This document shows, piece after piece, positions 35,270 through 47,079 of a DNA stretch of 64,000 bases (the stretch's first letter is position 1; each line of letters starts with the position of its first letter). The translations under genes and the position numbers were made by a program. Below the pieces are notes generated by a model, which was given only the letters and a program-made list of their open reading frames with translations, searched no databases and was not told the origin of the DNA. This stretch comes from Aspidiotus rigidus (Eukaryota; Arthropoda; Insecta; Hemiptera; Diaspididae): assembly GCA_035079385.1 (NCBI GenBank), contig JAVHKY010000025.1, forward strand, positions 13,118,501 through 13,182,500, read 5' to 3'.

Positions 35270-35590
35270 TTGACGCATGTTAAGCGGTCATGTCTGTTTC
35301 GACGAGTACCTTCACGAGAAGTTAGAGAAAGCTGAGCAGGCAACGTATTCGCACTGCAACCAAGGGCGGGATGATGGACCACAGCACATCTTATTTGAGC
35401 AAGAGGCGGGGAAGCGTGAGTGGGACAAGCTCAGTCGGTTTCGCCAAGAGATCGAGGTAGATGAAGCGCTTGCTCTGAGTAGCCTAGTATCCACCATGCT
35501 AGGTTTCGAAGGAGCATGGAACCAGGTGTCTGCATTTGCAACTACCGTCATGAAGAAGAAGATGGACCAGAAATGGAACAGGTAAATGCA
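35270..35590 (+). pseudogene. LINE 3' end, R1-clade-like C-terminal region
   Basis: The frame reads MLSGHVCFDEYLHEKLEK, ATYSHCNQGRDDGPQHILFE, and then a charged tail to a stop. This is the 'LTGHGCFGEYL...C.HC....D..HTLFxC' zinc-finger-like C-terminus of R1-type non-LTR retrotransposon proteins. The final cysteine is lost. The preceding reverse transcriptase is absent. A MITE separates it from upstream remnants of the same sequence. Confidence 0.7.
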
Positions 35591-35599
35591 GAACCATGC

Positions 35600-36590
35600 C
35601 ATGGCCTCCTTGACACCTGTGCACGATGTTCAGTCAGAAGAGGAAGATCATCTCTGAAGGAAGAGACTGCAACAGCGATCTACTGTACCTGAGGTGGTGT
35701 TGTGTGTGTGTGTGCTTGGGGACACTATAGCGCTGTTGCCGAGTAGAAGCCGGTTCGCTGAGGAGATTCTTCCAACACTAAAATTACACCCGAAAGAGTC
35801 GTTTCCGGTGTTGGAGGAAACGAAATGAATGTATAGGCAACCCGCAATCACTCCCCCATGGAGAACGGGTGGCGCTTCACATACAACACAAGCGAACATA
35901 CAGTACGAGTATCCTACACCAGTTCTGACTTATGCTGCATACTAAGCTGACTTATCCAACTTGTCCTGCCCCCTATACTGGACTCCCTCCTTACTAAGAT
36001 TAACATTTAATATACCAAGCTTCATCCTTGGGATTTGGAACTTGACTTCTGCCACTTTATGAGTTGACTTCTTATATACGTACTAGCTAAACTAGGCTCA
36101 TATCGTCATAATATGGAGTAAACTAGGGTCAGTCAGAGAGACAGAAGGCAGAACGTAGTATGACGTCATGGACCTACACTAGGCTCATACTAGGCCTATA
36201 CAAGGCTGTACAATTAAACGAGTGGAGCGAATGAACTATCAACTAATCAGCTTGACATACAGTATACTAAACTCATATTAGGCCAAGAATGATGTCGAAC
36301 GAGCGGGACAAGTGATCCTGTAAGCCACTCAGCCTAAGATGCAGGTCACTACAATAAGTCTGAGAGTGAGTCCGTAATTTTCTTATATATTATGATTCTA
36401 CTAAGCAAGAAATACTGGGACATCAGAAGTTGATGTAATAGGTTTAATTAATTTCATATGATCGATACATCGAATTGTAGGAGGTAAGCATGTAAAATGG
36501 CATACTGCAAGTCTCTAGAGGAGACATATTAGATTCGGTGCTGTGTTACGTTCTTTACCTACAGAAGATTTTTTTCCTGTATGCTCTCAT
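35600..36590. other. Repeat-derived intergenic sequence
   Basis: This contains a (TG)n tract at about 35700 and several near-copies of 'ACTAGGCTCATACTAGGC' and 'CAGCTTGACATACAGTAT'. These also occur near 17.45-18.09 kb and 19.06 kb. No gene. Confidence 0.4.
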
Positions 36591-36593
36591 TTA

Positions 36594-36645
36594 TCATTTC
36601 GCCTGAAGATGATCGCTATGCGATTGAAACGTCGCGAAAAATAAA
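36594..36645 (+). ncRNA. Variant hammerhead-like motif in a PLE-type terminus
   Basis: Stem I is TTTCGC/GCGAAA (6 bp). The core reads CTGAAGATGA, which is CTGATGA with a 3-nt insertion. Stem II is TCGC-TAT-GCGA, then GAAAC, with ACGT and C before the stem I return. Downstream 'AATAAAATGTGTTTATATG' resembles a PLE 3' end. The insertion in the core makes catalysis doubtful. Confidence 0.4.
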
Positions 36646-36749
36646 ATGTGTTTATATGTGGTTGATAGTGCCAGTTCATTACGTCATTAAATTATAATGA
36701 AAAATTCAATTTCTTCAAGTCTTATATTTTGTACATCTTTGTTCACAGG

Positions 36750-36935
36750 TACAAAATCTGCAAAGTATAGATTTACCAAACCTTTCAGCTCGTGAGAATC
36801 AATATCCAACTTCTAAAGTGTCACAAGAGTTTGCCCGGAAGAAACAATTATACAAAGAACGCCCATTCTATTCGTATTATGAAGAGGCCGGCGAAGGACG
36901 GAATATAACTGTAAAAAAATCGAAACCGCTGTAAT
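36750..36935 (+). CDS. Orphan terminal exon of an unidentified gene
   Basis: After a good acceptor (TTTGTTCACAG) a frame with ordinary coding composition reads VQNLQSIDLPNLSAREN, then SQEFARKKQLYKERPFYSYY, EEAGEGRNITVKKSKPL and a TAA stop. It has no ATG of its own and is only about 61 codons long. The acceptor phase is 0. I do not recognise the family. It looks like a cytosolic C-terminal tail. No upstream exon could be assigned with confidence. Confidence 0.4.
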
Positions 36936-38200
36936 ATTCATTTAATTTCTCAAAAATATAGGAACGAGTAGGATACAAGCTAAAATTAGATTCATGCATT
37001 CACTTCAGATGTGCAATTATGAACTCACATGAACTAGGAACTAGTGATGCACCTAAATCAGATACCGATGATCATTAGAAGCCATCAGAAAAAACTGGCG
37101 GAAAAAAATGTTATCTTCTGTACCATAAATATTACAGATGTTTCGCACGAGCAAAGGTGTGTCACGAAATAAACACGGTAATGTATTCGAGTTTTAGTAA
37201 GATTAAAAACTGCATGCAACGTGTCACTGATTGTACTTGTTTACGAACCAGTTCATTGACTCGCAATTGGATAAAATGATATTGGTCACACACTGAATAT
37301 TGAAATCACTGAGGGAGGAAAAAATAAAAATGGTTGGTTAATTATAAACTTACTAATCCGATAAACGAGTGTTTAAAAAAAAAATAACTGTTTCTTTATT
37401 TTTATATCATTCATCTCTACGAGTAAGGTAGCTTATGGTTTAGAGGAAGGAGATTCACGTTTTTCCAAGTTCCTCATGATAACATTAGAATTTCGTCACC
37501 CGAATTTCAAGATAACTCCCTATAGTCTTCAAGCCTATCTTCGTCAGAAAGAAGGAAACTTGGAAAAATTGACCCAGCTTAGGGACTTTGAAAATTTCTG
37601 ACTTACAAATGATAAAAATTGCGAAAGTATTGAGCAAAAAAAATGTTCCGACAAAGCCAAATAAATAAAGATAATTTTTTTGGTCTTTTTATAGTTGCTT
37701 GACCCAGTTGCCAGTTAAAACGAAATAATTTTCGATAGCGGATAAAGGCAGAGTAAAGACAGCAACCAGCTTAAAACTCTGAGTGACGTCATCAAATTAA
37801 TAACTTACTATTTCTTCTTCCTTTCTCTCGGAATTCTAAATTTCTGGATTAGGTAAAGGATTCGTAAAAGCTGCGACACGCGTGTGCAATCTGTCTGGAA
37901 AATTTCTCTGTGGTGGTACATTTTTCATGGTAGAAACCGATGGGTGCCCCGTTTGGTGTGCTTAAGAATCAACAGCAAAGCTGACCTTGTCAAAGTAGTT
38001 GACCTGACAAAGCGAACAATATGCATGAGCATTCTTCAAGAACAACGCTAAGCGAGAGGCTGAGAGAGGAGTCCACCACCTGTCCTACATGTGAAATTCA
38101 ATGGAGCAACGGTATCCAGCACGCGTTCAATTGAAATCATACGCTATTGACTCCACCATTGTGGTAAGACGGGTCACCAAATCCGGCAAAGTCGTCTACA
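36936..38200. other. Intergenic, no gene seen
   Basis: No motif-bearing frame. A TGACGTCA palindrome occurs at about 37783. The sequence right of 37.9 kb may be the 3' part of the DIRS-like element that follows. Confidence 0.35.
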
Positions 38201-38204
38201 ACTC

Positions 38205-39760
38205 CTAGAGACCAAGGCTTATTTCAAATCTGGCAAACCTGGAAATTTGCGCCTCCTCCAACCAGAACATCATGTAGATGCTTAAAGAACTTACAGCAAG
38301 ATAAATGGACGAAATTGTATTGTTGCGAAGAACATTCAAAAAGAAAGAAATTTTTTCTGAGCAGAAATATCTTGGAAACAAAGAAAGTTCTGTAAACGAA
38401 AAGTAAGTTACGAGTCTGACGAGAGAGTGAACATATACGTGAGGCAGGTTAGTGTCTAAGGACCACAAGAGCAAACGCATTGTGTCTGTGTTGGGTCGGT
38501 CGACTGTAGAATCTGCCGAAGACAGCGGTTTTGAACATTGAGTCCACCAGAATACCTTTTCGGAGTGTGGTCGAAGTTGAAGCGTGACGAGTACTCTGTG
38601 GTTTGAATTGTTGGTCAATCTCACTAGCCGTGAAGACATCACGGATCCATCTACTTAAGGTCTGAGTCGTCGTGGGTTGTACTGTTCGACAAGTAGTGAG
38701 GAACACGTGATCGATTAAATCCTCTGAACCAGCGTCTATTTGCGATACATATTTGAAGGTTCGAGAAGAATGGGAACGAGAGAAGCGGCTGGTTTCTTCC
38801 TCGGTCTGAGGTGTTAATACGGTCTGGTTTGAATAGAGATCCCCGCGACATCCTCTCGAAAATTTGAGATTTTGACTATTGTGACGATTGAATACGATGC
38901 CTTGTTTTGTATCAAAGCAAAAAGACAAATTAATTTTCGCGAAACCTGATCCAGCGACGTTGAAGGGTGTTTCTTGAAATACTTTAAGACGGCTTGAGGG
39001 TCCCAAATGTCGTTGTATCTTGGGAGACCTGGACGTAGATTTGAGACACCCTTCAGAAACCGTTTGACTGTGGGAGTATCTTGACCTGTTAGCAGAGCAA
39101 TAGCTGATCGAGTACATTTGAGGGTGCTGTGCGATGCGCCGTTGCGAAATTCAAGATCAAGAAATTCCACAAGTTGGCATTCTAGGGAATGAAGGTGTTG
39201 ATCTTTTTTCACCGAAAGGCCGAAGTGTAAGTTGACAGCGTAGAAGCTTGTATTGAGGCGACCAAGGTGTCAATTACTGCCGCTGGTACTTTTCGTTGTT
39301 GGAAACTTTACCTGACAAGCACCCTGCTATCACAGGGAAAGTTTTTTGTACAGTGGGTGTGAGAACCTCTCAACAGAGCGGAGTAAATTGTTTGAAGGTG
39401 ACAACTCAATTGTTCGCAAGACCAGGAGGTCCTGGAATAGAGGGAACCAAGGTTGTGCTGGCCAGTTAGGCACCACCACAATTCCTATTGCCTTATCTTT
39501 AATGACTTTTTGTAATACTCTTGGAATAAATGTGAAGGGAGGGAAGGCATAGAACCTTTCTTGAGCCTACGAGATTGTAAAGGCGTCCACCATTTCGGAA
39601 CCTGGGTCACACTTCCAGGACAAATACCGAGAACATAATTGTGGTTCTTTCTAGGAGCAAAAAGGGCGATAGTTGGTCTGCTTAGTTGAGAAATAATACT
39701 ACCCAGGCAGATTAGGTTTGGAAATGGAAATAAATGCCGGCATATGTTTTTTTCGTGGAA
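38205..39760 (-). pseudogene. DIRS-like retroelement: RNase H end and tyrosine recombinase
   Basis: The minus strand first reads YLSWKCDPGSEMVDAFTIS, then FYAFPPFTFIPRVLQKV and VVVPNWPAQPWFPLFQDLL. This is the conserved tail of the DIRS/Ngaro RT-RNase H (SWxxDP..xxDAF..W, YAFPPFxLIxRVL, PxWPxQPWxPLL). A domain follows with TLKCTRSAIALLTGQD, RYNDIWDPQAVLKYFKKHP, LSRWIRDVFTASEID, then KPQSTRHASTS and GRFYSRP: the tyrosine recombinase of these elements with its R and final Y. The histidine of HxxR is Q. At least three frameshifts and stops (TGG to TAG near 39573) make it dead. No terminal repeats were found. The reverse transcriptase core would lie beyond 39760 and is absent or decayed. Confidence 0.75.
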
Positions 39761-40059
39761 TATTTTTAAAGTTGTCTTCTGATAAACATACTAAAAATCC
39801 ACAGCGATCAGAGGGCGGGTCCTTTCCCGAAGGGGGTCAAAGTACCACAAAAATTAGTTTTCTGAGAATAAATCGAAAACTAAGCATCAGATAAAAAAAG
39901 GTTTCAAGCAAAAGTTGTTCCTCATCAAATTTCATACAAATTTCATTTTATGTATGTCAACCTAGCTTAGAAACTCGAGCTGAAAAGTTGGATTGAAAGT
40001 TGAGCGATTTCGGAAATTTCGCTAGTACGATAAAACATATAATGTACTAATTTCATTAG

Positions 40060-40440
40060 TTTTAACTAAAAGTCCCTCTCCTATCATATATGGCTCGAGA
40101 GTTGAAATTTTGGAGCTATATATGATATGAAAGGGACTGGGAAAAATTTCAACTCTCGAGCTATCATCTATAGCTGGAGATTCGAGAAAAATGTAGACTC
40201 TCAAACTATATTATACTAGGCTTACAGTAGGTCTAGGCCTTCTTCATACTAGCTTTGTCTAGGTCTAAGCTTCCTTGAATTTTCAATACCAAATCATATT
40301 TGACTCATAAAACAGGTTCCCTGCGTTCCTCGTTCAACTTTGTTAAGGAAGCCGTCGTTTTTCTTAGTCCGTCTCCTATCATATATAGCGCGATAGTCGA
40401 AATTATCCTAAGCGTCCCCTCCCCCCTCCAATAATATACA
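40060..40440. mobile_element. Foldback-type repeat, partial
   Basis: Tandem 'ATATATGGCTCGAGAGTTG' units are followed by a minus-orientation arm (40220-40365: TAGGTCTAAGCTTCCTTGAA to AAGGAAGCCGTCGTT). No opposite arm lies nearby. Confidence 0.65.
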
Positions 40441-40801
40441 GCTCGAAAGTCAAAATTCGAAAGGGGGGAATAGCTGGAGTGGCTTTTCTGCAGTGGAAGA
40501 CGTGCTGAAAATTCAATCTGAGGAAAATATCGAGACGTACGAGAGATATAAAATATATTTAATTAAGAGGATAAATCGAATAATCATAAGTCCAAAACGT
40601 GTCCGAATGTGTAGCATGGTCGTCATCGACGGAACATCGGGAATCTAACGGACAGAGAATGAAACATCTATCCGTCAGTCTCGTGAACGAGAGTAAGTCC
40701 ATTAGAAATAAAAGAAGATTAAGGTCGTGGATCGTACAAGTCCTTAACGGGTCGAACCAGAATAATAAGAAGAGTCGAATTTTATAAGAATAAGTACTTA
40801 C

Positions 40802-40852
40802 ATCGATTGGAACCATCAGGAATTGCAGAGTCGGCGTCTGCTGATCCGACAT
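40802..40852 (-). CDS. Orphan first coding exon of an unidentified gene
   Basis: On the minus strand an ATG opens MSDQQTPTLQFLMVPID and runs directly into a consensus donor, GTAAGTACTT, in phase 0. The 17-codon exon with a strong donor resembles the short first exon of the MFS gene (20 codons, same donor). No downstream exon on the minus strand could be found. It may belong to a gene running leftward, or be a chance match. Confidence 0.3.
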
Positions 40853-41039
40853 CGTATCGCAAATGTTTGTTATCGTTTATACGTAACTCGTAACCGAAAT
40901 TCGTAGACAGTGGAAAAGGATTAATGAGAGAGTTTGAAGAGAGATATTGAAAATAGGTTGATTTTTCATTGCTATGGATTTCGTTATTTGTTTATTAGTC
41001 GACTATTGCCGCAGCGATGAAACTTCAACTCTGGGAAGG

Positions 41040-41710
41040 CGTTGGAGTCGATAGCTTCCTTGAATTTTTAATACCAAATCATATTTGACTCATAAAACAG
41101 GTTCCCTGCATTCCTCGTTTAACTTCGTTAAGGAAGCCGTCGTTTTTCTTAGTCCGTCTCCTATTATATATAGCGCGATAGTCGAAATTTTTCTCAGCCT
41201 CCCCCCCTCTAATCATATATAGCTCGAGAGTCGAAATTTTTCCAAGTTTTTTGCTGGACGGCGGACGGCGCACGGCAAATTTCTCCAAAAGCCCCCATAA
41301 AACAGGTTCCCTGACTCTCGAACTATATATCACAGGAGGGGACTTGGAAAAATTTCGACTCTTGAGCCATATATGGTGGGAGGGGGACTTGGAAAAAGGT
41401 TGACTCTCGGGCCATATATGATAGGAGAGGGACGGAAAAATTTCGACTATCGAGCTATATATGATATGAAAGGGACTTGAAAAAATTTCAACTCTCGAGC
41501 TATCATATATAGCTCGAGATTCGAGAAAAATTTGGACTCTCAAACTATATTATACTCATACTAGGCTTGAAGTAGGACTAGGCCTTCTTTATACTAGCTT
41601 TATCTAGGTCTAGGCTTCCTTAAATTTTCAATACCAAATTCCATTTGACTCATAAAACAGGTTCCCTGCGTTCCTCGTTTAACTTCGTTAAGGAAGCCGT
41701 CGTTTTTTTT
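41040..41710. mobile_element. Foldback-type repeat cluster
   Basis: Two minus-orientation arms (41040-41145 and 41560-41708) enclose tandem AGCTCGAGAGTCG units in both orientations and the GC linker 'GCTGGACGGCGGACGGCGCA'. The long minus frame at 41079-41543 is a repeat translation. Confidence 0.7.
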
Positions 41711-41714
41711 TCAG

Positions 41715-41890
41715 CCCTTCTACCAGTTTGTTATGGTCGACGCAGTCAAACGCTTATGGGTTAATCTGGCGACCAGTTTCACCAATACGCAGGTGGCCGG
41801 GGCGTCAAGACATTGATTTTGTCGACACCGCGCTCTTCCCAAATTTTGGAATCGAGCCTTTAGGCTTACCTACGAAAGAGTAAACAGGTT
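41715..41890 (-). pseudogene. LINE reverse transcriptase scrap
   Basis: The minus frame at 41765-41720 reads AFDCVDHNKLVEGL, the motif A region of a non-LTR reverse transcriptase (the D of F-D-x-V-D-H is the first catalytic aspartate). A stop precedes it, and neither side extends the match. Too short to place in a clade. Confidence 0.45.
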
Positions 41891-41899
41891 CCTCGTTGA

Positions 41900-43080
41900 A
41901 AAATGACAGTCTTTATTTCAGGGCGTGCGATGCTAATAATAATTTCATCAGCGCTGTTAACAAATATTTGCGCAAGACGTATAAATTTTCTTTTTGTTTA
42001 TTTTAGGTAAAATATTTTCGTATCTCGTTCAATATTTTGAAAATAGGCTACGAAAACACTTTGTACCAATTTTTTTCTTTTTTTCTTGTTTCCTACATCA
42101 CCGGGTAGGTTATTTATTCAGTATTACTGCTATTCACTCGTTATCGCTAGAGACCCGGTATATTACTCTAAATTTCAGCGCACGTTGTTCACGATTACGG
42201 TAATAGGTATCTCAGCCACGTCTTAAACATAAAATATAGGTATCGTGTTTTTAAGATGGGAATAAGGAACGTGTGTCGTATGAACGGTAACATCCTGGCG
42301 TACGTGTTGCGTTTTGTGACTCAGCAGTTTTGTAAAAACTGTCACTTTTTTTCTGACGAGCTTTCGCAGCATTTACTGTAGCCCCGCTGCTTTTTAATGT
42401 GACAGCCTGTATTTTCGTACGGTACATCTTGATGAAAAATTATTTCCAAATTGTCGATAAAAAATCGGTTGAAGGTAATCGAACACGAATACACATCGGT
42501 GTAGTTTTTTCGGTTTATCTAATTATACGCCGGGTACAAACTCGCATTTTCTAATGCTCGTGTTGCTTATCATTTCCTACGAACAGTTCATGAAGGACGA
42601 AAATTCGACCTTATTACGACGTTGGTCAGATTTGTGTGTAATTGTAGCCCACAGATAAAAAATATTTTGCCCAGTTCTTTAACCCAATGTTTCGGCTAGC
42701 TTTTTGCGCGTATGAATGACATCCTCAAGGTAGGGGACTCTATCATAATATTTTATCGGTTTCGGCCCTCCCTCCACCGATAAATCTAGATTGCTGGTAA
42801 ACATTCGTATTGTTCGACGACGTCTTGAGATGAAAGTTCACGAGCTCTTTGATCAGAACACACAAAATTCACGTACAATACGGATATCATTCGACTCGAG
42901 CCTCTTCGTGCGTCAACATATGTTCGTAGACACGTTACAACTGGTCGCAACACAATAAAAGAACCGGTTGCGCTCAGAATTGATATAGTTTTTGTATCGA
43001 GTGGCAATCCTCTTCTCGTAAACGTTATAAAATACGATAGGAACTTTTGATTCGACGCGCACATCTCGTGTGTTCTTCGG
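41900..43080. other. Intergenic, no gene seen
   Basis: The sequence has normal composition and few repeats. The minus frame 42786-43064 has no family motif. Low repeat content relative to its surroundings may mark regulatory DNA, but I see no specific site. Confidence 0.35.
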
Positions 43081-43089
43081 TCGCGATAG

Positions 43090-43312
43090 AGGTGATTATA
43101 AAAATATCAAAACAGAAATATAAGTGATAAAACGTCCGCATTGTGTCGAGTGATTATCATAATCGAGAAGAAGAATATTTATCGCTTTCGAAGCTTTTTC
43201 AATATTATGCAACTGAGTCGCGTAGTCTTATTCGGGCTATTCTTGTACGTTCTCGAGTTGAATCGATCTTAGAAAAACGCTCGGCTGTGTTTTTGAAAAT
43301 TTCTTCCAACCA
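43090..43312 (+). promoter_or_regulatory. Possible non-coding first exon with promoter
   Basis: A TATA-like ATTATAAAAATAT at about 43092 is followed by about 200 bp without a useful frame, ending in a consensus donor CAG|GTAAGA at 43312. The UDP-glycosyltransferase coding exon at 49749 is itself preceded by an acceptor (CTTTTTCCAG at 49743) five bases before its ATG, so it needs an upstream 5' UTR exon. This segment is a candidate 6.4 kb upstream. Inference only. Confidence 0.25.
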
Positions 43313-43679
43313 GGTAAGACTTTTTGTATTGCACCTTATTATATTACGAAAGTATATTATTGTAGTAGACTGAACTGCGATCGTGCGGGAAGTTATATTT
43401 ATACAATTAAAGTAAATGTGGACAAAACCCCGCGAACAGAAAAAGTTTTATTTTTGAAAGGTACGCTAGGCTGATAATGCATCTCGTGCGTGAAAAAAGC
43501 TGCGAAACCGGTCAGACGGTAAAGTAGGCATTAGTGCGTCGTAATAATATTCATTAATTTATTACATGTGATTCTTTGATATTTCGTCGTGCTCGAGTAA
43601 ATTATTATGAGAAATTTTAAAAGTCTGGTGGGCAAAGCGACCGCTTGTGACATTCTTATCTCAGTTAAATGTACAGTTA

Positions 43680-44050
43680 AAATCCAAAAAAACAACGGCT
43701 TCCTTAAATAACGAAGTTGAACGAGGAATTCGAGGAATCTGTTCTATATTAGAGTGAATTTAATTTCGATATTGATAATTCGAGTCCTCTCTTTTTTTTT
43801 TTTTTTTTTAAAGAGCAAAAGTTGGGATTTTTTCAAGTCCAACTTCTTCGACGGTTGGAATTCTTCCAAGTACCTTTCCTGTTGTATGTACGTAGAGCTC
43901 GATACTACGTCCTTTGCCTATTGCTTTTTTTCAGTCCCTCTCTTATCATAATTATATATTGCTCGAAAGTCAAAATTTTTTCAAGTACCTTCTCATGTAG
44001 AAAGCTTGATGGTCGAAATTTCTTCGAGTCTCGCTTCCAATTCTAAAAAA
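43680..44050. repeat. Foldback-family fragments
   Basis: At 43690-43745 there is a single plus-orientation arm (ACGGCTTCCTTAAATAACGA, then GAGGAATCTGTTCT). T-rich and 'GCTCGAAAGTCAAAATT' modules follow to about 44010. Confidence 0.5.
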
Positions 44051-44253
44051 GCAATCGGGAAAAAAGTGAAAACTTTCTCTAGTTGTGAATTAGATTCCGG
44101 TAGCGCAGTTTTCGGACGTCAGATTTTCAAACAAAGAAAAAACACACAACAGGTTTTTTGTTATAGTATGAAGAGGTCGAACCTCCTTGAAAAAGATGAA
44201 CGGTCACTGCATTTTCTGCAGTGGCAGCGGGGAATCTACAACCTCATCCGCTC

Positions 44254-45612
44254 AGTGGCGTATTTAAAAACTCTCCCAGTGGGGGGGGGGGGGGAGGGGG
44301 GAAACAAAAATTTCCGAGGACAAAATTTCTATTAAGCAAAGAAAAAAAAATTGGGGTAGCCAGAAACCCTCTATCACCTAATTAATTCGCTGTTCCTTGC
44401 TTTATAACTAGCCTAGACAAATTTTTCTATGCAAGGTAATATAACAATCAAGGTCAAACGTAAGAAAATTCTAGGTCCTAGGCAATTCCCCGAAGATGAT
44501 GACGTCACTAATTCGAACGGACGCGCACGCGGACGCGGACGTTTTCTGAAAATGATCCTACAATAAGAGGAAAGTTTCAATAACCAGACGTAGATTTATT
44601 GCTATTATCTCGCCCAGACAAATCGTCCTACGTAGCGTAACCTAAAATACGTAACTATTGATGACATCATTGAATTCGATTGCAAAATTTCCAATCCCTC
44701 GACATTTCCTCGAAAATTATAACTTCCCAGACACAGACATTTCCTGAGAGAGACCCCAACAAAGTATATGTATAACGGGTTCCATTGCTTTAATCTAGCC
44801 TGGACAAATTTTTCTATGCAAGGTAACATAAAAATCAAGGCCGAACGCAGATCAAGAAAATTCTAGGCCCTAGAAAATTTATCGAAAATGATGACGTCAC
44901 AAAAGGGCGGATGCAGACGTTTTCTGAAAATGACCGCCTAATAAAAGGAATAACGGGATCCCTCTCCCCCCCCCCCCGAAAAATTGGCAGAGGAGAACCC
45001 ACAAGCCTCGCGGTCCCGTAGAAAACAGCTTTGTTTTCTCTATATTCAAGTGAGTATACGTATTAGGTCCCTGAAGTGTACAAAACTGATTAAAATTGTT
45101 TTGTTAAGTCTTTACAAAAAGCGAAGATATCCTCCGAAAAAAAGTTGCTATAAGGGAGGCTTTAGCCATGTGAGAGTGAATATTGATATGCTTAGCACAC
45201 TGTATTATCTATACTATACTTCGATAGATAGGAAAATACGGAACAGTAAATATGTCCTGAAGGCTCTCTCTGAACTTGATCTAACCTGGAAAAATTATTC
45301 TAACCTAGACGAATTCCTATGCATTATCTAGCCTAGACAAATTCTTCTGACTTAGGTTGATGACGTCATCCCCAAGTCCTATTCTCAAGTTCCTCCTCAT
45401 ACATAAGTAAAACTCGATGGTCCAAAATATTTCAAGTCTCTAGTCATGACGTCATTTTAAAGTCGTACGCGTTTGTGGAAATTTCCTGAGAATGTGCCCT
45501 AACAAAAGAGATAATGGAAAAGGCTTATTGGTCAGTTGAAAATTGATGATATTACAGCTTTTTTGGAGGTCTCCTGGGCCGGGTTACCCCCCTCTCCCAT
45601 AAATACGCCACT
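44254..45612. mobile_element. 1.36-kb DNA element with AGTGGCGTATTT ends
   Basis: The left end AGTGGCGTATTTA and the right end (reverse) AGTGGCGTATTTA are followed on each side by CTCTCCCA-type and G/C-run sequence. Inside are two or three related blocks starting 'TAGCCTAGACAAATTTTTCT', 'GCAAGGTAAT', 'GAAAATTCTAGG' and 'GATGATGACGTCAC' (44400-44580, 44790-44960, 45310-45370). No transposase. The target duplication is unclear. Confidence 0.55.
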
Positions 45613-45829
45613 TTTTTCAATCAACTATATCATGAATTACTTCTCTTTTCTTTTACATTGTTGAAATTTTTGAGGGTCCTGAAAGTCTCCTTCCTCTTGG
45701 TAACTTTTCTCGACATCAGGCTCTAATTTACGTGTGTAATTCTTCCACAAGAATCAAACCAAAAATCATCCTTGATGTCAGACTCTTGTGCTAGTATCTT
45801 TCTCGTATTTAAGAATTTTAAGCAATGAC

Positions 45830-46700
45830 CGGTCTTCCTCAGCGACAAATCGACCTAGAATTTACTTCTTCGAAAGTCTTCGAACTTGCCTCGATATTTT
45901 GTTGAAATCGACCTCACTTCGACGCGCGGTTCAACAAATGATGACTCCTTTGATTTTGAGTCGACTTCTCCACATTTTTCATCGCATCAAAATCGAATAT
46001 TCTCTGGTAATGTCCGCTCGTCGACTTCAACCCGACCCTAAATTGACGTTGATCTGGAGTCAATTTCGAGTCGACTGCTCCAGATTTTCTCATCGACCTG
46101 AAATCGAGTGCTCGATTAGGTCAATTTCGAATCGATTTAAAATTTTCGGGTAATATCCTACGCTATTCTGAGTCAGTATGCGGTCACTCTTGTAGCATTC
46201 CGGCAGCGGCGTATGTCCGGAGGAGGGACTTGAGGGTGCTCAATGGAAATTTAATCGTCGAAAATTTTTGGACCTCTCCCCAGAAAGAATTTTCTCAATA
46301 CACCTCTGGTATTCCGTCTTCTCTACTTGCAGATAGAACGTGATATAATGAGAGTTATCGAGTAATTCACTTAAACCAGTGCGCAGCAATGATCGAATCG
46401 GCGCAATTTCGACCTTGATTTTCAGTCTGTATTGTAAAAGTCGACTCATTGACGACCTTGATTCTGAAACCACATCAGATTGTACACTTGAAATCGACGC
46501 AATGTCGAGGTCGATCGCAAGTCTTTTATCGATGTGTGGCGTATAAACAAACCAAAATCGACGTCAACAATGAGTCGATGTTAAGAAGAAGCGGTCGATT
46601 TTGAGTCGATCTCCAGTCATTTTAGGTTAATTTACCGTCGACATTGGGCGGCACGGAATGTGGAGTCGATTTGGCGTCAAGAGTTTTTTCTCGTAATATT
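45830..46700. repeat. TCGA-rich repeat pieces
   Basis: Two blocks (45840-46190 and 46375-46690) carry 'CGACCTGAAATCGA'- and 'GATCTGGAGTCAATT'-type motifs. Between them is the terminal-type phrase 'GGTCACTCTTGTAGCATTCC' in reverse orientation. Same family as 7.3-8.7 and 13.1-14.0 kb. Confidence 0.6.
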
Positions 46701-47079
46701 TTCGAGTTCCTTTTCTATGTTTTTTTCCAACCACTGGAACATCCGGTATTTTTTCTTGATAATTGATTAACCAAATTTGAACCTAGTTCAAGATGGAAAA
46801 GAGATGTTCAACTTAAAGAATCGTAGCCTACAATCCTCCTCTAGGCCTAGCTTATGCTGGTTGTTGTCTGGGGTAAGACTCCACAGTTGTAGCCTAGCTT
46901 GGAGGTTCGGAGCTCTCCTCTGCAGAGGTTCGTGGCTTCAAATTCTTCCAAATCCCTTCTCTATACAGGATCAGAACTCGATATTTTTTCAGACCCTAAA
47001 TCAGGTCGAGGCGATTGATGACGTCAGAAAGATCGGATGTGGATATTCTTTCATAGCTTGCAAATAGTCTAAGCATAAG

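Noticed and set aside
43143..43373. 76-residue plus-strand frame as a small gene
   Set aside because: A consensus splice donor interrupts it at 43312 and no motif is visible. It is better explained as untranslated exon sequence.
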